From assembly GCF_021699195.1 (NCBI RefSeq), contig NZ_SSXE01000084.1, positions 1 to 38,813 on the forward strand: DNA of 38,813 nt. The letters are read 5' to 3'. The translations under genes and the position numbers were made by a program. This DNA comes from Nonomuraea sp. MG754425 (GTDB lineage Bacteria > Actinomycetota > Actinomycetes > Streptosporangiales > Streptosporangiaceae). Below, piece after piece: positions 15,144-23,272 of this stretch. The notes beneath the pieces were generated by a model. The model had not been told where the DNA came from. It was given only the letters and a program-made list of their open reading frames with translations, and did no database searches. Each line of letters starts with the position of its first letter. The first letter of the stretch is position 1.

Positions 15144-18100
15144 TCAGACGTTGCGCCGGTACTGGCCGCCCGCCTCGAACAGCGCGTCGGTGATCTGGCC
15201 GAGCGAGCAGTGCCGGGCCGCCTCCATCAGCACCTCGAACGCGTTGCCGTCCGACATCGCCGCCTCGCGCAGCCGGGCGAGCTGGGCGGGCGCCTCGGAG
15301 CGGTTGCGCTCGTGGAACTCGCGCAGCCGCCGCAACTGCGACTGCTTCTCCTCCTCGGTGCCCCTGGCCAGCTCCAGCTTGTGCGGCTCCGGCGCGCCGG
15401 TGTCGTCCTTCCTGAACGTGTTGACGCCGACGATGGGCAGCGAGCCGTCGTGCTTGCGCATCTCGTACAGCATGGACTCGTCCTGGATCTTGCCGCGCTG
15501 GTAGCCGGTCTCCATCGCGCCGAGCACGCCGCCCCGGTCCGAGAGCCGTTCGAACTCGCTCAGCACCGCCTCCTCCACCAGGTCCGTCAGCTCCTCGACG
15601 ATGAACGCGCCCTGCAACGGGTTCTCGTTGCGGGCCAGTCCCCACTCGCGGTTGATGATGAGCTGGATGGCCATGGCCCGGCGCACCGAGTCGGCCGACG
15701 GCGTGGTCACGGCCTCGTCGAAGGCGTTGGTGTGCAGGCTGTTGCAGTTGTCGTAGACGGCGATCAGGGCCTGGAGGGTGGTGCGGATGTCGTTGAAGTT
15801 CATCTCCTGGGCGTGCAGGGAGCGGCCCGAGGTCTGGATGTGGTACTTGAGCTTCTGCGAGCGCTCGCCCGCGCCGTAGCGCTCCCGCATCGCCACCGCC
15901 CAGACGCGGCGGGCGACCCGGCCGAGCACGCTGTACTCGGGGTCCATGCCGTTGGAGAAGAAGAACGACAGGTTCGGCGCGAAGTCGTCGATCCGCATGC
16001 CTCTGGCGAGGTACGCCTCCACGTACGTGAAGCCGTTGGCCAGGGTGAAGGCGAGCTGGCTGATCGGGTTCGCCCCGGCCTCGGCGATGTGGTAGCCGGA
16101 GATCGAGACGGAGTAGAAGTTCCTGACCCCGTTCCCGATGAACCACTCCTGGATGTCGGCCATCATCCGCAGGCTGAACTCGGTGGAGAAGATGCAGGTG
16201 TTCTGCCCCTGGTCCTCCTTGAGGATGTCGGCCTGCACCGTGCCCCTGACCGTGGCCAGCGTGCGGGCGCGCAGTTCGGCCGTCTCGTGCTCGTCGGGGT
16301 CGTGGCCGTGCTCGGCGCGGAAGCGGTCCGTGGCCTGGTCGACGGCGGCGTTGAGGTAGAAGGCCAGGATCGTCGGGGCGGGGCCGTTGATGGTCATCGA
16401 CACCGACGTGTTGGGGGCGGCCAGGTCGAAGCCGTCGTAGAGCACCTTCATGTCGTCGAGCGTCGCGATGGACACCCCCGATGTGCCGACTTTTCCGTAA
16501 ATGTCGGGCCGGAGGTCGGGGTCATGGCCGTACAGCGTCACCGAGTCGAACGCCGTGGACAGCCGCGTCGCGGGCTGCCCCTCCGACAGCAGCTTGAAGC
16601 GCCGGTTGGTGCGGAACGGGTCGCCCTCCCCGGCGAACATCCTCGTCGGGTCCTCGTCGTCCCGCTTGAAGGGAAACACCCCGGCGGTGAACGGGAACGT
16701 CCCCGGCAGGTTCTCGGCGCGCAGGAAGCGCAGCAGGTCCCCGTGGTCGGTGTAGCGGGGCAGCGCCACCCGCGGGATGCGGTTGCCGGACAGCGTCTCG
16801 CGCCAGAGCGGGGTGTGGATCTCGCGGTCGCGCACCCGCACCACCAGCTCGTCGGCGCGGTAGCGCTCCTTGATCGCGGGCCAGCCGTCGAGCAGCGCGC
16901 GGCTCTCGTCGCTGAGCTCGTCGCGGGCCAGTGCCTCCAGCTCCGCCAGCCGCCCGCCGTCCTCCCCCGTCAGCTCGCGGACCGCGGCGAGCTGCTGGCG
17001 GCGGCGGGCCACCTCGGCCTGCGCGAGCGTCTCGGCGTGGTAGCCGCGCACGGTCTCGGCGATGTCGGCCAGGTAGCGGGCCCGGGCGGGCGGCACGATG
17101 GCCGCCGACGCCCTGGACGTGCGACCCTGCACCGGCGCGAGCAGCGCGGGGCTCTCGCCGGTCGGCAGCAGCGGCTTGAGGTGGTGGTAGAGGGCGGTGA
17201 CGCCGGTGTCGTTGTAGCGGGCGGCGATGGTGCCGAAGACCGGCATGTCGTCGGGCGCGACGCCGAACGCCTCGCGGTTGCGGACGAGCTGGCGGCGCAC
17301 GTCGCGCAGGGCGTCCTCGGCGCCGCGCCGCTCGTACTTGTTGATCGCCACGGCCTCGGCGAAGTCCAGCATGTCGATCTTCTCGAGCTGGGAGGCCGCG
17401 CCGAACTCGGGGGTCATCACGTAGATCGGCACGTCCACGTGCGGCACGATGCCGGCGTCGCCCTGGCCGATGCCGGGCGTCTCGACGACCACCAGGTCGT
17501 GGCCCGCGGCGCGGCAGGCGGTGATCACGTCGTCGAGGCAGGCGGGCACCTCGTTGGCCGCGCCCCTGGTGGCCAGGGAGCGGAAGTAGGTCTGGGGGCC
17601 CAGGCTGTTCATCCTGATGCGGTCGCCGAGCAGCGCGCCGCCGCCGCGCCGGCGGGTGGGGTCGATGGCGATGATCGCGATGCGCAGCTTGTCGTCGTTG
17701 TCGACGCGGAACCTGCGGATCAGCTCGTCGGTGAGCGAGGACTTGCCGGAACCGCCCGTACCGGTGATGCCGAGCACCGGGGCGGTCCGGCCCGCCCGTG
17801 CCGCGCGCAGGCCCTCGACCAGGCTCTCGGGGGCCCGTCCTGACTCGATGAGGGTGATCGCGCGGGCCAGCGCCGCCTGGTCGCCGGAGACCACGGCCTC
17901 CACGGACGGCGGGTCGCCCAGCTCGACGTCGCACTCCTCGATCAGCTTGTTGATCATGCCGGGCAGGCCGTACCGCTGGCCGTCCTCGGGCGAGAAGATG
18001 CGGGTGACGCCGCGCGAGTGCAGCAGCTCGATCTCCTCGGGGACGATCACGCCCCCGCCGCCGCCGTACACCTTGACGTGCCCGGCGCCGCGTTCCCGCA

Positions 18101-18344
18101 GCAGGTCCACCAGGTAGGAGAAGAACTCCACGTGCCCGCCCTGGTAGGAGCTGATCGCCACACCCTGGACGTCCTCCTGGATGGCGGCCGTGACGATCTC
18201 GTCCACCGAGCGGTTGTGCCCGAGGTGGATGACCTCGGCCCCCTGGGACTGGAGGATGCGCCGCATGATGTTGATCGCCGCGTCGTGCCCGTCGAACAGG
18301 GCCGCGGCGGTCACGAAGCGTACTGGGTGAACCGGGACGTGCAC
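15144..18344 (-). CDS. icmF: Fused isobutyryl-CoA mutase IcmF
   Basis: 1066-residue coenzyme-B12 enzyme fusing, in order, a cobalamin-binding domain (about 1-140; DGHDAA with lower-ligand His20, then YQGGHVEFF and VYGGGGG), a MeaB-type G-protein chaperone (about 185-400; P-loop GTGGSGKSS at 195-203, AIDPTRRRGGGALLGDRIRM, ETPGIGQGD, NKYE) and a mutase barrel (about 500-1066; GTFPFTAGVFPFKR, RPDIYGKVGTSGVSIAT, AEAGANPISQLAFTLANG). It interconverts isobutyryl-CoA and n-butyryl-CoA; some homologues prefer isovaleryl/pivalyl-CoA. The order of domains and FPFTAGVFPFKR separate it from methylmalonyl-CoA mutase. Start GTG 18344, with AAGGAG upstream. A palindrome at 18386 overlaps its likely promoter. 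The divergent neighbour is a medium-chain dehydrogenase. Confidence 0.96.
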   Translation of the reverse strand: MHVPVHPVRFVTAAALFDGHDAAINIMRRILQSQGAEVIHLGHNRSVDEIVTAAIQEDVQGVAISSYQGGHVEFFSYLVDLLRERGAGHVKVYGGGGGVIVPEEIELLHSRGVTRIFSPEDGQRYGLPGMINKLIEECDVELGDPPSVEAVVSGDQAALARAITLIESGRAPESLVEGLRAARAGRTAPVLGITGTGGSGKSSLTDELIRRFRVDNDDKLRIAIIAIDPTRRRGGGALLGDRIRMNSLGPQTYFRSLATRGAANEVPACLDDVITACRAAGHDLVVVETPGIGQGDAGIVPHVDVPIYVMTPEFGAASQLEKIDMLDFAEAVAINKYERRGAEDALRDVRRQLVRNREAFGVAPDDMPVFGTIAARYNDTGVTALYHHLKPLLPTGESPALLAPVQGRTSRASAAIVPPARARYLADIAETVRGYHAETLAQAEVARRRQQLAAVRELTGEDGGRLAELEALARDELSDESRALLDGWPAIKERYRADELVVRVRDREIHTPLWRETLSGNRIPRVALPRYTDHGDLLRFLRAENLPGTFPFTAGVFPFKRDDEDPTRMFAGEGDPFRTNRRFKLLSEGQPATRLSTAFDSVTLYGHDPDLRPDIYGKVGTSGVSIATLDDMKVLYDGFDLAAPNTSVSMTINGPAPTILAFYLNAAVDQATDRFRAEHGHDPDEHETAELRARTLATVRGTVQADILKEDQGQNTCIFSTEFSLRMMADIQEWFIGNGVRNFYSVSISGYHIAEAGANPISQLAFTLANGFTYVEAYLARGMRIDDFAPNLSFFFSNGMDPEYSVLGRVARRVWAVAMRERYGAGERSQKLKYHIQTSGRSLHAQEMNFNDIRTTLQALIAVYDNCNSLHTNAFDEAVTTPSADSVRRAMAIQLIINREWGLARNENPLQGAFIVEELTDLVEEAVLSEFERLSDRGGVLGAMETGYQRGKIQDESMLYEMRKHDGSLPIVGVNTFRKDDTGAPEPHKLELARGTEEEKQSQLRRLREFHERNRSEAPAQLARLREAAMSDGNAFEVLMEAARHCSLGQITDALFEAGGQYRRNV

Positions 18345-18385
18345 GCCTGATCACTCCTTCGAGGTGCCTCTCCTACCGAAGATAC

Positions 18386-18397
18386 TAGGACGTCCTA
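18386..18397. promoter_or_regulatory. TAGGACGTCCTA operator-like palindrome in icmF promoter
   Basis: Perfect 12-bp palindrome, extended imperfectly to 20 bp (ATACTAGGACGTCCTACTAT). Read on the minus strand it sits between a TTGGGA and a TAGTAT, a plausible -35/-10 pair about 15 bp apart for icmF. A TetR-type regulator would be a natural binder, by analogy with regulators of acyl-CoA genes; this is inference. It is also within 52 bp of the divergent dehydrogenase start, so it could control both. Confidence 0.55.
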
Positions 18398-18448
18398 CTA
18401 TTTCCCAACGAGGTCCGGGGTAGGGGGCACGCGGAGGAGGTGACGGCG

Positions 18449-19501
18449 ATGCGCGCACTGACGTTCGTGCCGGGCCGGAAGGACACGCTGCGGGTGGAAG
18501 AGGTCCCCGACCCGAAGCCCGGGCGGGGCGAACTGCTCGTCCAGGGGCTCACCCTGGGCGTCTGCGGGACCGATCGGGAGCTGGAACGGGCCGAGTACGG
18601 CTGGCCGCCACCGGGCAGGGAGCGCATGGTCATCGGGCACGAGTCGCTCGGCCGCGTGCTCGAAACGCCGGACGGCTCGGCGTTCTCGCCGGGCGACCTG
18701 GTCGTGGGCGTGGTCCGCCGGCCCGACCCCGAGCCGTGCGGGGCCTGCGCGCACGGCGAGTTCGACATGTGCCGCAACGGCCGCTACACCGAGCGGGGCA
18801 TCAAGGAGATCGACGGGTTCGGCAGCGAGCTGTGGACCGTCGAGGCCGCCTACACGGTGCGGCTGGACCCGTCGCTGGCGGACGTCGGGGTGCTGGTGGA
18901 GCCCGCGTCGGTGGTGGCCAAGGCGTGGGAGCAGATCGAGCGCATCGGCCGGCGGGCCTGGTTCGAGCCGCGCACGCTGCTGGTCACGGGCGCGGGGCCG
19001 ATCGGGCTGCTGGCGGCGCTGCTCGGACGGATGCGCGGGCTGGAGGTGCACGTGCTCGACCGGGCCGGCCCCGGGCTCAAGTCGGAGCTGGTGGAGGCGC
19101 TGGGCGCGACGTACCACTCCGGCTCGTCCCTGGAGTCGTTCGCCGCGTCGAAGCCGGACCTCATCATCGAGTGCACGGGGGCGGGGCAGCTCGTCATCGA
19201 CTCCATGGTCACCACGGCCGCCACCGGGATCGTCTGCCTGTGCGGGCTGGCGCCCGGCGGGCGCACGCACCGCGTGGACGCCGGGCTGATCAACCGGGAC
19301 GTCGTGCTGGAGAACGACGTCATCTTCGGCACCGTCAACGCCAACCTGCGTCACTACCGGGAGGCGGCCACGGCGCTGGCCGCGGCCGAGCGCGGCTGGC
19401 TGGAGCGGCTGATCACGCGGCGGGTGCCGCTGTCACGGGCCATGGAGGTCTTCGAGCCCGCCGGGGACGACGTCAAGGCGGTCATCGACCTGACGGCCTG
19501 A
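18449..19501 (+). CDS. Zinc-dependent glucose 1-dehydrogenase-like MDR enzyme
   Basis: 350-residue medium-chain dehydrogenase. Catalytic zinc ligands Cys39 (GVCGTD) and His64-Glu65 (GHESLG) are present, and a structural-zinc loop with Cys97, Cys100 and Cys108 (PCGACAHGEFDMC). The Rossmann loop is VTGAGPIGLLAALLG. The C-terminal part (VNANLRHYREAATALA) is the form found in glucose/galactose 1-dehydrogenases of the archaeal type rather than ordinary alcohol dehydrogenases. Expected reaction: aldose plus NAD(P)+ to aldono-lactone. The ATG at 18449 follows GGAGGAGG at 8-base spacing; a GTG at 18440 lies inside that site and is rejected. Divergent from icmF. The downstream CHAP gene converges 18 bp after the stop. 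Confidence 0.88.
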   Translation: MRALTFVPGRKDTLRVEEVPDPKPGRGELLVQGLTLGVCGTDRELERAEYGWPPPGRERMVIGHESLGRVLETPDGSAFSPGDLVVGVVRRPDPEPCGACAHGEFDMCRNGRYTERGIKEIDGFGSELWTVEAAYTVRLDPSLADVGVLVEPASVVAKAWEQIERIGRRAWFEPRTLLVTGAGPIGLLAALLGRMRGLEVHVLDRAGPGLKSELVEALGATYHSGSSLESFAASKPDLIIECTGAGQLVIDSMVTTAATGIVCLCGLAPGGRTHRVDAGLINRDVVLENDVIFGTVNANLRHYREAATALAAAERGWLERLITRRVPLSRAMEVFEPAGDDVKAVIDLTA

Positions 19502-19519
19502 CCGCGCGGCCGGGGCCGC

Positions 19520-20425
19520 TCAGCTCGCGTCGTAGGGCTTGCGCCGCTTCGGGGTGGGCTGCCGCCGGGGCGCCGGCGCGCCGGCGCCCGCAGGGACCCG
19601 CGTCTTGGCCGGACGGGGCGCCTGCGGCGCGGCCGGGGCCGGGCTCGGCCCGGACGGCGGCTGCTTCGGCTCGGGGCTCTCGGCGACGTCCCTGTCGGCC
19701 GACAAGGGATTCCGGGGCGAGGGGACCCGTGGCCCGGCCGGGGCGGCGGGCCTGCCGGTGCGCCACGGGAGCCAGGACGGGCGGCGCCGGGTGCCGCGGC
19801 GGCCGGTGAAGCGGAGCGAGAGCACGATCGTCAGCAGCACCATCGCGGCCAGCAGCGCGGACGGCGTGCCCAGGACGTCCAGCGGCGAGCCCTGGGCGGT
19901 GTGCGAGCGGGGCGGCGACACGAACGGCCGCTCGGTCGAGCGGATCTCGTCGAGGCGGTCCAGGTTCTCCTTGACCAGGCGCGGGATGCCGTAACCGACG
20001 ACCTTGTCGGTCTCCCTGGTCTTCCGCTTCAGCCAGACCCGGTCGACGTTCGCCTCGATGGTGTGGATCTTCTTGCCCTCGACGCGTTCCACGACCCCGA
20101 CGTGGTCGATGCCCTTGTAGCTCTTGCCGCCGCGCCAGTCGTAGAAGACCAGCGCGCCCGGTTCGGGTGTGCGGCTCCAGGCTTGCTGCTGGATGAACCA
20201 GGCCGCGTGGGAAGGCGTCCAGGCGAACTCGCCGACATAGTCGGAGAGGCCGGATTTGTTCGCGGCCCAGGCGAGGAACATGTCACACCATGGCGCGTCG
20301 CGGAACTGGGTGTCTTGGACGCGATCCGCGTACCAATGGCCGAACTTGGTGGACTGGCCGCTCTTCTCCTTGTAGCCAAGTTCCTGCCGCACCGTTTTCA
20401 GGAGTTTGTCCGCGATCGGGTCCAG
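19520..20425 (-). CDS. CHAP-domain protein with C-terminal membrane anchor
   Basis: 301 residues. A CHAP amidase/peptidase domain (about 30-140) has the catalytic Cys in DAPWCDMFLAWAAN and His in GIDHVGVVE, with GALVFYDWRGG between, as in cell-wall hydrolases. A single hydrophobic segment (LLAAMVLLTIVLSL) follows at about 195, then a Pro/Arg-rich tail of about 90 residues. No N-terminal signal peptide is seen, so topology is uncertain: possibly C-terminal-anchored. No ATG/GTG with a ribosome site fits; GTG 20392 has none. A CTG at 20425 is preceded by GGGAGGAG at 7-base spacing and would add DPIADKLLKTV, matching how related actinobacterial proteins begin. I therefore annotate a CTG start. 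Confidence 0.82.
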   Translation of the reverse strand: MDPIADKLLKTVRQELGYKEKSGQSTKFGHWYADRVQDTQFRDAPWCDMFLAWAANKSGLSDYVGEFAWTPSHAAWFIQQQAWSRTPEPGALVFYDWRGGKSYKGIDHVGVVERVEGKKIHTIEANVDRVWLKRKTRETDKVVGYGIPRLVKENLDRLDEIRSTERPFVSPPRSHTAQGSPLDVLGTPSALLAAMVLLTIVLSLRFTGRRGTRRRPSWLPWRTGRPAAPAGPRVPSPRNPLSADRDVAESPEPKQPPSGPSPAPAAPQAPRPAKTRVPAGAGAPAPRRQPTPKRRKPYDAS

Positions 20426-20516
20426 GGCGACTCCTCCCAGAAAACCGACAAATCACGATGGACTTTAGTAGCGCCACCGCAGAATCGCGCGAATCATAGG
20501 AAAAGTGTCTTTCAGT

Positions 20517-20534
20517 GAGCCGAAACATCGGCTC
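20517..20534 (-). terminator. Hairpin after the PP2C gene
   Basis: Perfect stem GAGCCGA / TCGGCTC with a 4-base loop, about 40 bp past the PP2C stop on the minus strand, followed by a CTTTTCC stretch. Likely separates PP2C transcription from the CHAP gene. Confidence 0.6.
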
Positions 20535-20573
20535 TGTGGCTCCTGGGGCCGGTGTGACGGGACGGCACGATTG

Positions 20574-21344
20574 TCAGGCGCCGGCTCCCACGCGATAGAC
20601 TCCCGCATCGCCCGTGCCGGGGCCGACCACGTCGGCCACGATCACGGTCACGTTGTCCGGCGAACCGCCCTCGTTCGCCAGGTCGATCAGCCTCTGGACG
20701 GCCGCCGCCGGGTCTGTCACCGTGGTCAGCACCTCGTGCAGCGTCTCGGGCCCGAGCACGGTCGTGAGCCCGTCGGAGCAGAGGAGGTAGCGGTCATCAG
20801 GCTCGGCTTCGCGCAGCGCCATGTCAGGCTCCGCCCTGCCCTCGCTGCCCAGCACCCGCAGCACCATCGAACGACGGGGATGCACGGCGGCTTGATCCTC
20901 CGTTATCCGGCCTTCGTCCACCATCGACTGCACAAGTGTGTGATCCTTGGTCATCTGATAGAGAGCACCATCGCGAAGCAGGTAGCCGCGGGAGTCACCC
21001 AGATGAGCCAGGGCGAACCGGTAGCCGTCCCACAGCATGGCGGTCACCGTGGTCCCCATCCCCCTGCGTGCGGGGTCGATGTCGGCCAGCTCGACCAGCC
21101 TGCGGGCCGCCTCGTGCACGGCGCCCTCCAAGGCCGCCTCCAGGTCGGCGCCCGTCTCGGGAAGCGTGGCGTCCAGCTCGCGCATGACGGCGATCGCCGC
21201 CGAGCTCGCCAGCTCGCCGGCCGCGTGCCCGCCCATCCCGTCAGCCACCACGAGCAACCGGCCACTCGCGTAGCCGGAATCCTCGTTCTGCTCCCGGCGG
21301 CGGCCCACATCTGATCCGGCGGCATAGCGGATGTTGTGCTTCAT
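20574..21344 (-). CDS. PP2C-family Ser/Thr protein phosphatase
   Basis: 256-residue soluble PPM/PP2C phosphatase. All metal-binding motifs are intact: SDVGRRREQNEDS, VVADGMGGHAAGE, GTTVTAMLW, AHLGDSRGYLLRDG, CSDGLT and GSPDNVTVIV. It lacks the membrane anchor and extracellular tail of PstP, so it is a cytoplasmic family member. It would remove phosphate from Ser/Thr kinase targets, using two Mn/Mg ions. It is divergent from the methylase-kinase pair (76 bp between starts), so the kinase gene 2 kb away is an obvious candidate partner. Start ATG 21344. Confidence 0.95.
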   Translation of the reverse strand: MKHNIRYAAGSDVGRRREQNEDSGYASGRLLVVADGMGGHAAGELASSAAIAVMRELDATLPETGADLEAALEGAVHEAARRLVELADIDPARRGMGTTVTAMLWDGYRFALAHLGDSRGYLLRDGALYQMTKDHTLVQSMVDEGRITEDQAAVHPRRSMVLRVLGSEGRAEPDMALREAEPDDRYLLCSDGLTTVLGPETLHEVLTTVTDPAAAVQRLIDLANEGGSPDNVTVIVADVVGPGTGDAGVYRVGAGA

Positions 21345-21373
21345 ACCTAGCAGTAAATCATTGGTTGAAAGAC

Positions 21374-21406
21374 TTCACAAGCAGATGCACTGAAGACTCT
21401 TGTGAA
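21374..21406. promoter_or_regulatory. Inverted repeat in the PP2C / methylase intergenic region
   Basis: Perfect 8-bp arms TTCACAAG (21374-21381) and CTTGTGAA (21399-21406), centres 25 bp apart, in the 76-bp gap between divergent genes. Flanking TGAAAGACT and TGAAGACTC form an approximate direct repeat. The arms end 14 bp before the methylase ATG. This could be an operator for a dimeric regulator; the HTH of the methylase itself is one candidate. Confidence 0.5.
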
Positions 21407-21420
21407 CTACTGTGGGTTGC

Positions 21421-23232
21421 ATGAGCCACGACCCGACCGTCAACGCCGGGGACATCGCCCGGCTCGCCGGTGTCGGGCGTGCCGCGGTGAGCAACTGGCG
21501 CCGTCGCCACGACGACTTCCCCCAGCCCACCGGCGGCACCGCCAACCAGCCGCTGTTCTCATTGCGGCAGGTCGAGTCCTGGCTGCGACGCTATGGGAAG
21601 TCCTACCAGGTCTCCCTGGGAGATCGGGTCTGGCAACGCATGAAAGCCGCGGGCGATTTGCGGCTGGGCGAGCTGGTGGCCCAGGCCGGAGCCCTGCTCG
21701 CCGACGGCGGGACGACCGCCGACGACCCTCCTGACGTCACTGTGGGTGACCCGGCGGGCGCGGCGGGCCTCGACGGGGAGCTCTCCGGCCTCATGCGGGA
21801 GCTGGGCGAGCAGCTCGGCCCGCTGAGCGCGTACGAGTTCCTCTGCGAGCGCTACCTCGAGGCCCACTCCCGGCAGCTCTCGGTCACCCGCGACGACGTC
21901 GCCGAGCTGATGGTCGGGCTGGTGAGCGCCGACGGCGCGACCGTGCTCGACCCGGCCTGCGGCGTCGGTACCCTGCTGCTGTCCCCCGAGGCCGACGGGC
22001 GGCGCGTCCTCGGTCAGGAGCTCAGCGAGACCTCGGCCGCCATCGCCGCCTCCAGGCTGCGGCTGCGCGGCGTCCGGGCCACGGTCGTGGCGGGCGACTC
22101 GATGCGCCACGACGGCTTCGCCGGCGAGCGGGCCGACGCGGTCGTGTGCGACCCCCCGTTCAACGAGCGCGCCTGGGGCTACGAGGAGCTGACCGGCGAC
22201 CCGCGCTGGGAGTACGGCCTGCCGCCGCGCGGCGAGCCCGAGCTGGCCTGGGTGCAGCACTGCCTCACCCACGTCAGGCCGCGCGGCCTGGTCGCCATCC
22301 TCATGCCGCCGGCCGCCGCCAGCCGCAAGGCGGGCCGCCGCATCCGCGCCAACCTGCTGCGCGCGGGCGCGCTGCGGGCGGTCGTGGCGCTGCCCGGCTC
22401 CGACCTGTGGCTGCTGCGCCGTCCGGCGGCCGGTGAGCGCCCGCCGTCGGAGGTGCTGATCCTCGACGCCACCGGCGACCTGTCGGCGGTCGAGCCGGCC
22501 TGGCAGGCTTACCTGGAGGACCGTTCCGACCAGACCGTCCGCATCATCGACCTGCTGGCCGACGAGGTCGACATGACCCCGGCCCGGCACCAGCGGCGCG
22601 ACGACGTCGGCCGGGCCTTCGCCGAGGCCCGCGACCGCTTCCTCGCGGCGGCGGCCGTGCCGCCCGACCTGAAGGTGCTGGAGCAGCCCCTCGACCAGCC
22701 CGCCACCACGCTGGGCGACCTGATCAAGGAGGGCCTGGTGAGCACGTCGCAGGCCCCGCCCAAGCTGTCCGCCGACGGCGGCGACGTGCCGGTGCTGACC
22801 TCCGACGACGTGCTCACCGGCGGTTCGCCGTCCGGCCGGACCACCATGCAGCAGGGGCTCGTGCCGGTCCAGCCCGGCGACGTGGTGGCCTCCTACTCGG
22901 CCGTACGGGTGGTGCCCGACGGCGGCGGCGGGGCCGTGCTGGGGCCGCACCTGACGCTGTACCGCGTCGACGCGCGCCGGCTCGACGCCGACTTCCTGGC
23001 GGGCTTCCTGCGGGCCGCGGGCGGGCGGGTGACGACCGGCTCCAGCAGGTTCGACGTGCGGCGTACCCGGCTGCCGCGGCTGTCGCTGAAGGAGCAGCGG
23101 GCCTACGGCGAGGCGTTCAGGCGGCTCGCCGTCCTCGAGGACGCCATCCGCGAGACCTCGTCCCTGGGGCAGACCTTGATCAGACTGGGTCTCGACGGCC
23201 TTGCGGACGGACACCTGCACCCCCAGTCCTGA
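21421..23232 (+). CDS. HTH + N6-adenine DNA methylase + HsdS-like fusion protein
   Basis: 603 residues with three parts. First, an N-terminal MerR-like helix-turn-helix (about 7-60): NAGDIARLAGVGRAAVSNW and PLFSLRQVESWLRRYG. Second, a type I HsdM-like gamma-class methylase core (about 135-370): LMVGLV, SAM motif TVLDPACGVGTLLLS (175-188), catalytic motif CDPPFNER (Asp-Pro-Pro-Phe, 244-247, where HsdM normally has Asn) and LMPPAAASRKAGRRIR. Third, a C-terminal half (about 420-590) resembling one HsdS target-recognition half: VPVLTSDDV, LVPVQPGDVVASYSAVRV, GPHLTLYRVD and SRFDVRRTRLPRLSLKEQRAYGEAF (shown in part). No restriction subunit is adjacent. There is no clear Shine-Dalgarno before ATG 21421, so a leaderless mRNA is possible; GTG 21412 is the alternative start. 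The kinase gene follows 40 bp later. Confidence 0.85.
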   Translation: MSHDPTVNAGDIARLAGVGRAAVSNWRRRHDDFPQPTGGTANQPLFSLRQVESWLRRYGKSYQVSLGDRVWQRMKAAGDLRLGELVAQAGALLADGGTTADDPPDVTVGDPAGAAGLDGELSGLMRELGEQLGPLSAYEFLCERYLEAHSRQLSVTRDDVAELMVGLVSADGATVLDPACGVGTLLLSPEADGRRVLGQELSETSAAIAASRLRLRGVRATVVAGDSMRHDGFAGERADAVVCDPPFNERAWGYEELTGDPRWEYGLPPRGEPELAWVQHCLTHVRPRGLVAILMPPAAASRKAGRRIRANLLRAGALRAVVALPGSDLWLLRRPAAGERPPSEVLILDATGDLSAVEPAWQAYLEDRSDQTVRIIDLLADEVDMTPARHQRRDDVGRAFAEARDRFLAAAAVPPDLKVLEQPLDQPATTLGDLIKEGLVSTSQAPPKLSADGGDVPVLTSDDVLTGGSPSGRTTMQQGLVPVQPGDVVASYSAVRVVPDGGGGAVLGPHLTLYRVDARRLDADFLAGFLRAAGGRVTTGSSRFDVRRTRLPRLSLKEQRAYGEAFRRLAVLEDAIRETSSLGQTLIRLGLDGLADGHLHPQS

Positions 23233-23272
23233 CGGTGTAGTTTTTTCCGGAAAGGCGGCGGGAGGGGGGTCA

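Noticed and set aside
14775..17843. 1022-codon open frame on the plus strand opposite icmF
   Set aside because: It is the antisense shadow of tpx and icmF; high-GC codon bias produces long empty frames. It is composed of Val/Gly/Arg/His-rich text with no motifs and runs straight through the intergenic terminator.
23244..23253. TTTCCGGAAA palindrome between methylase and kinase genes
   Set aside because: Short, and the 40-bp gap with the kinase ribosome-binding site right after leaves no clear promoter or terminator structure; recorded as weak only.
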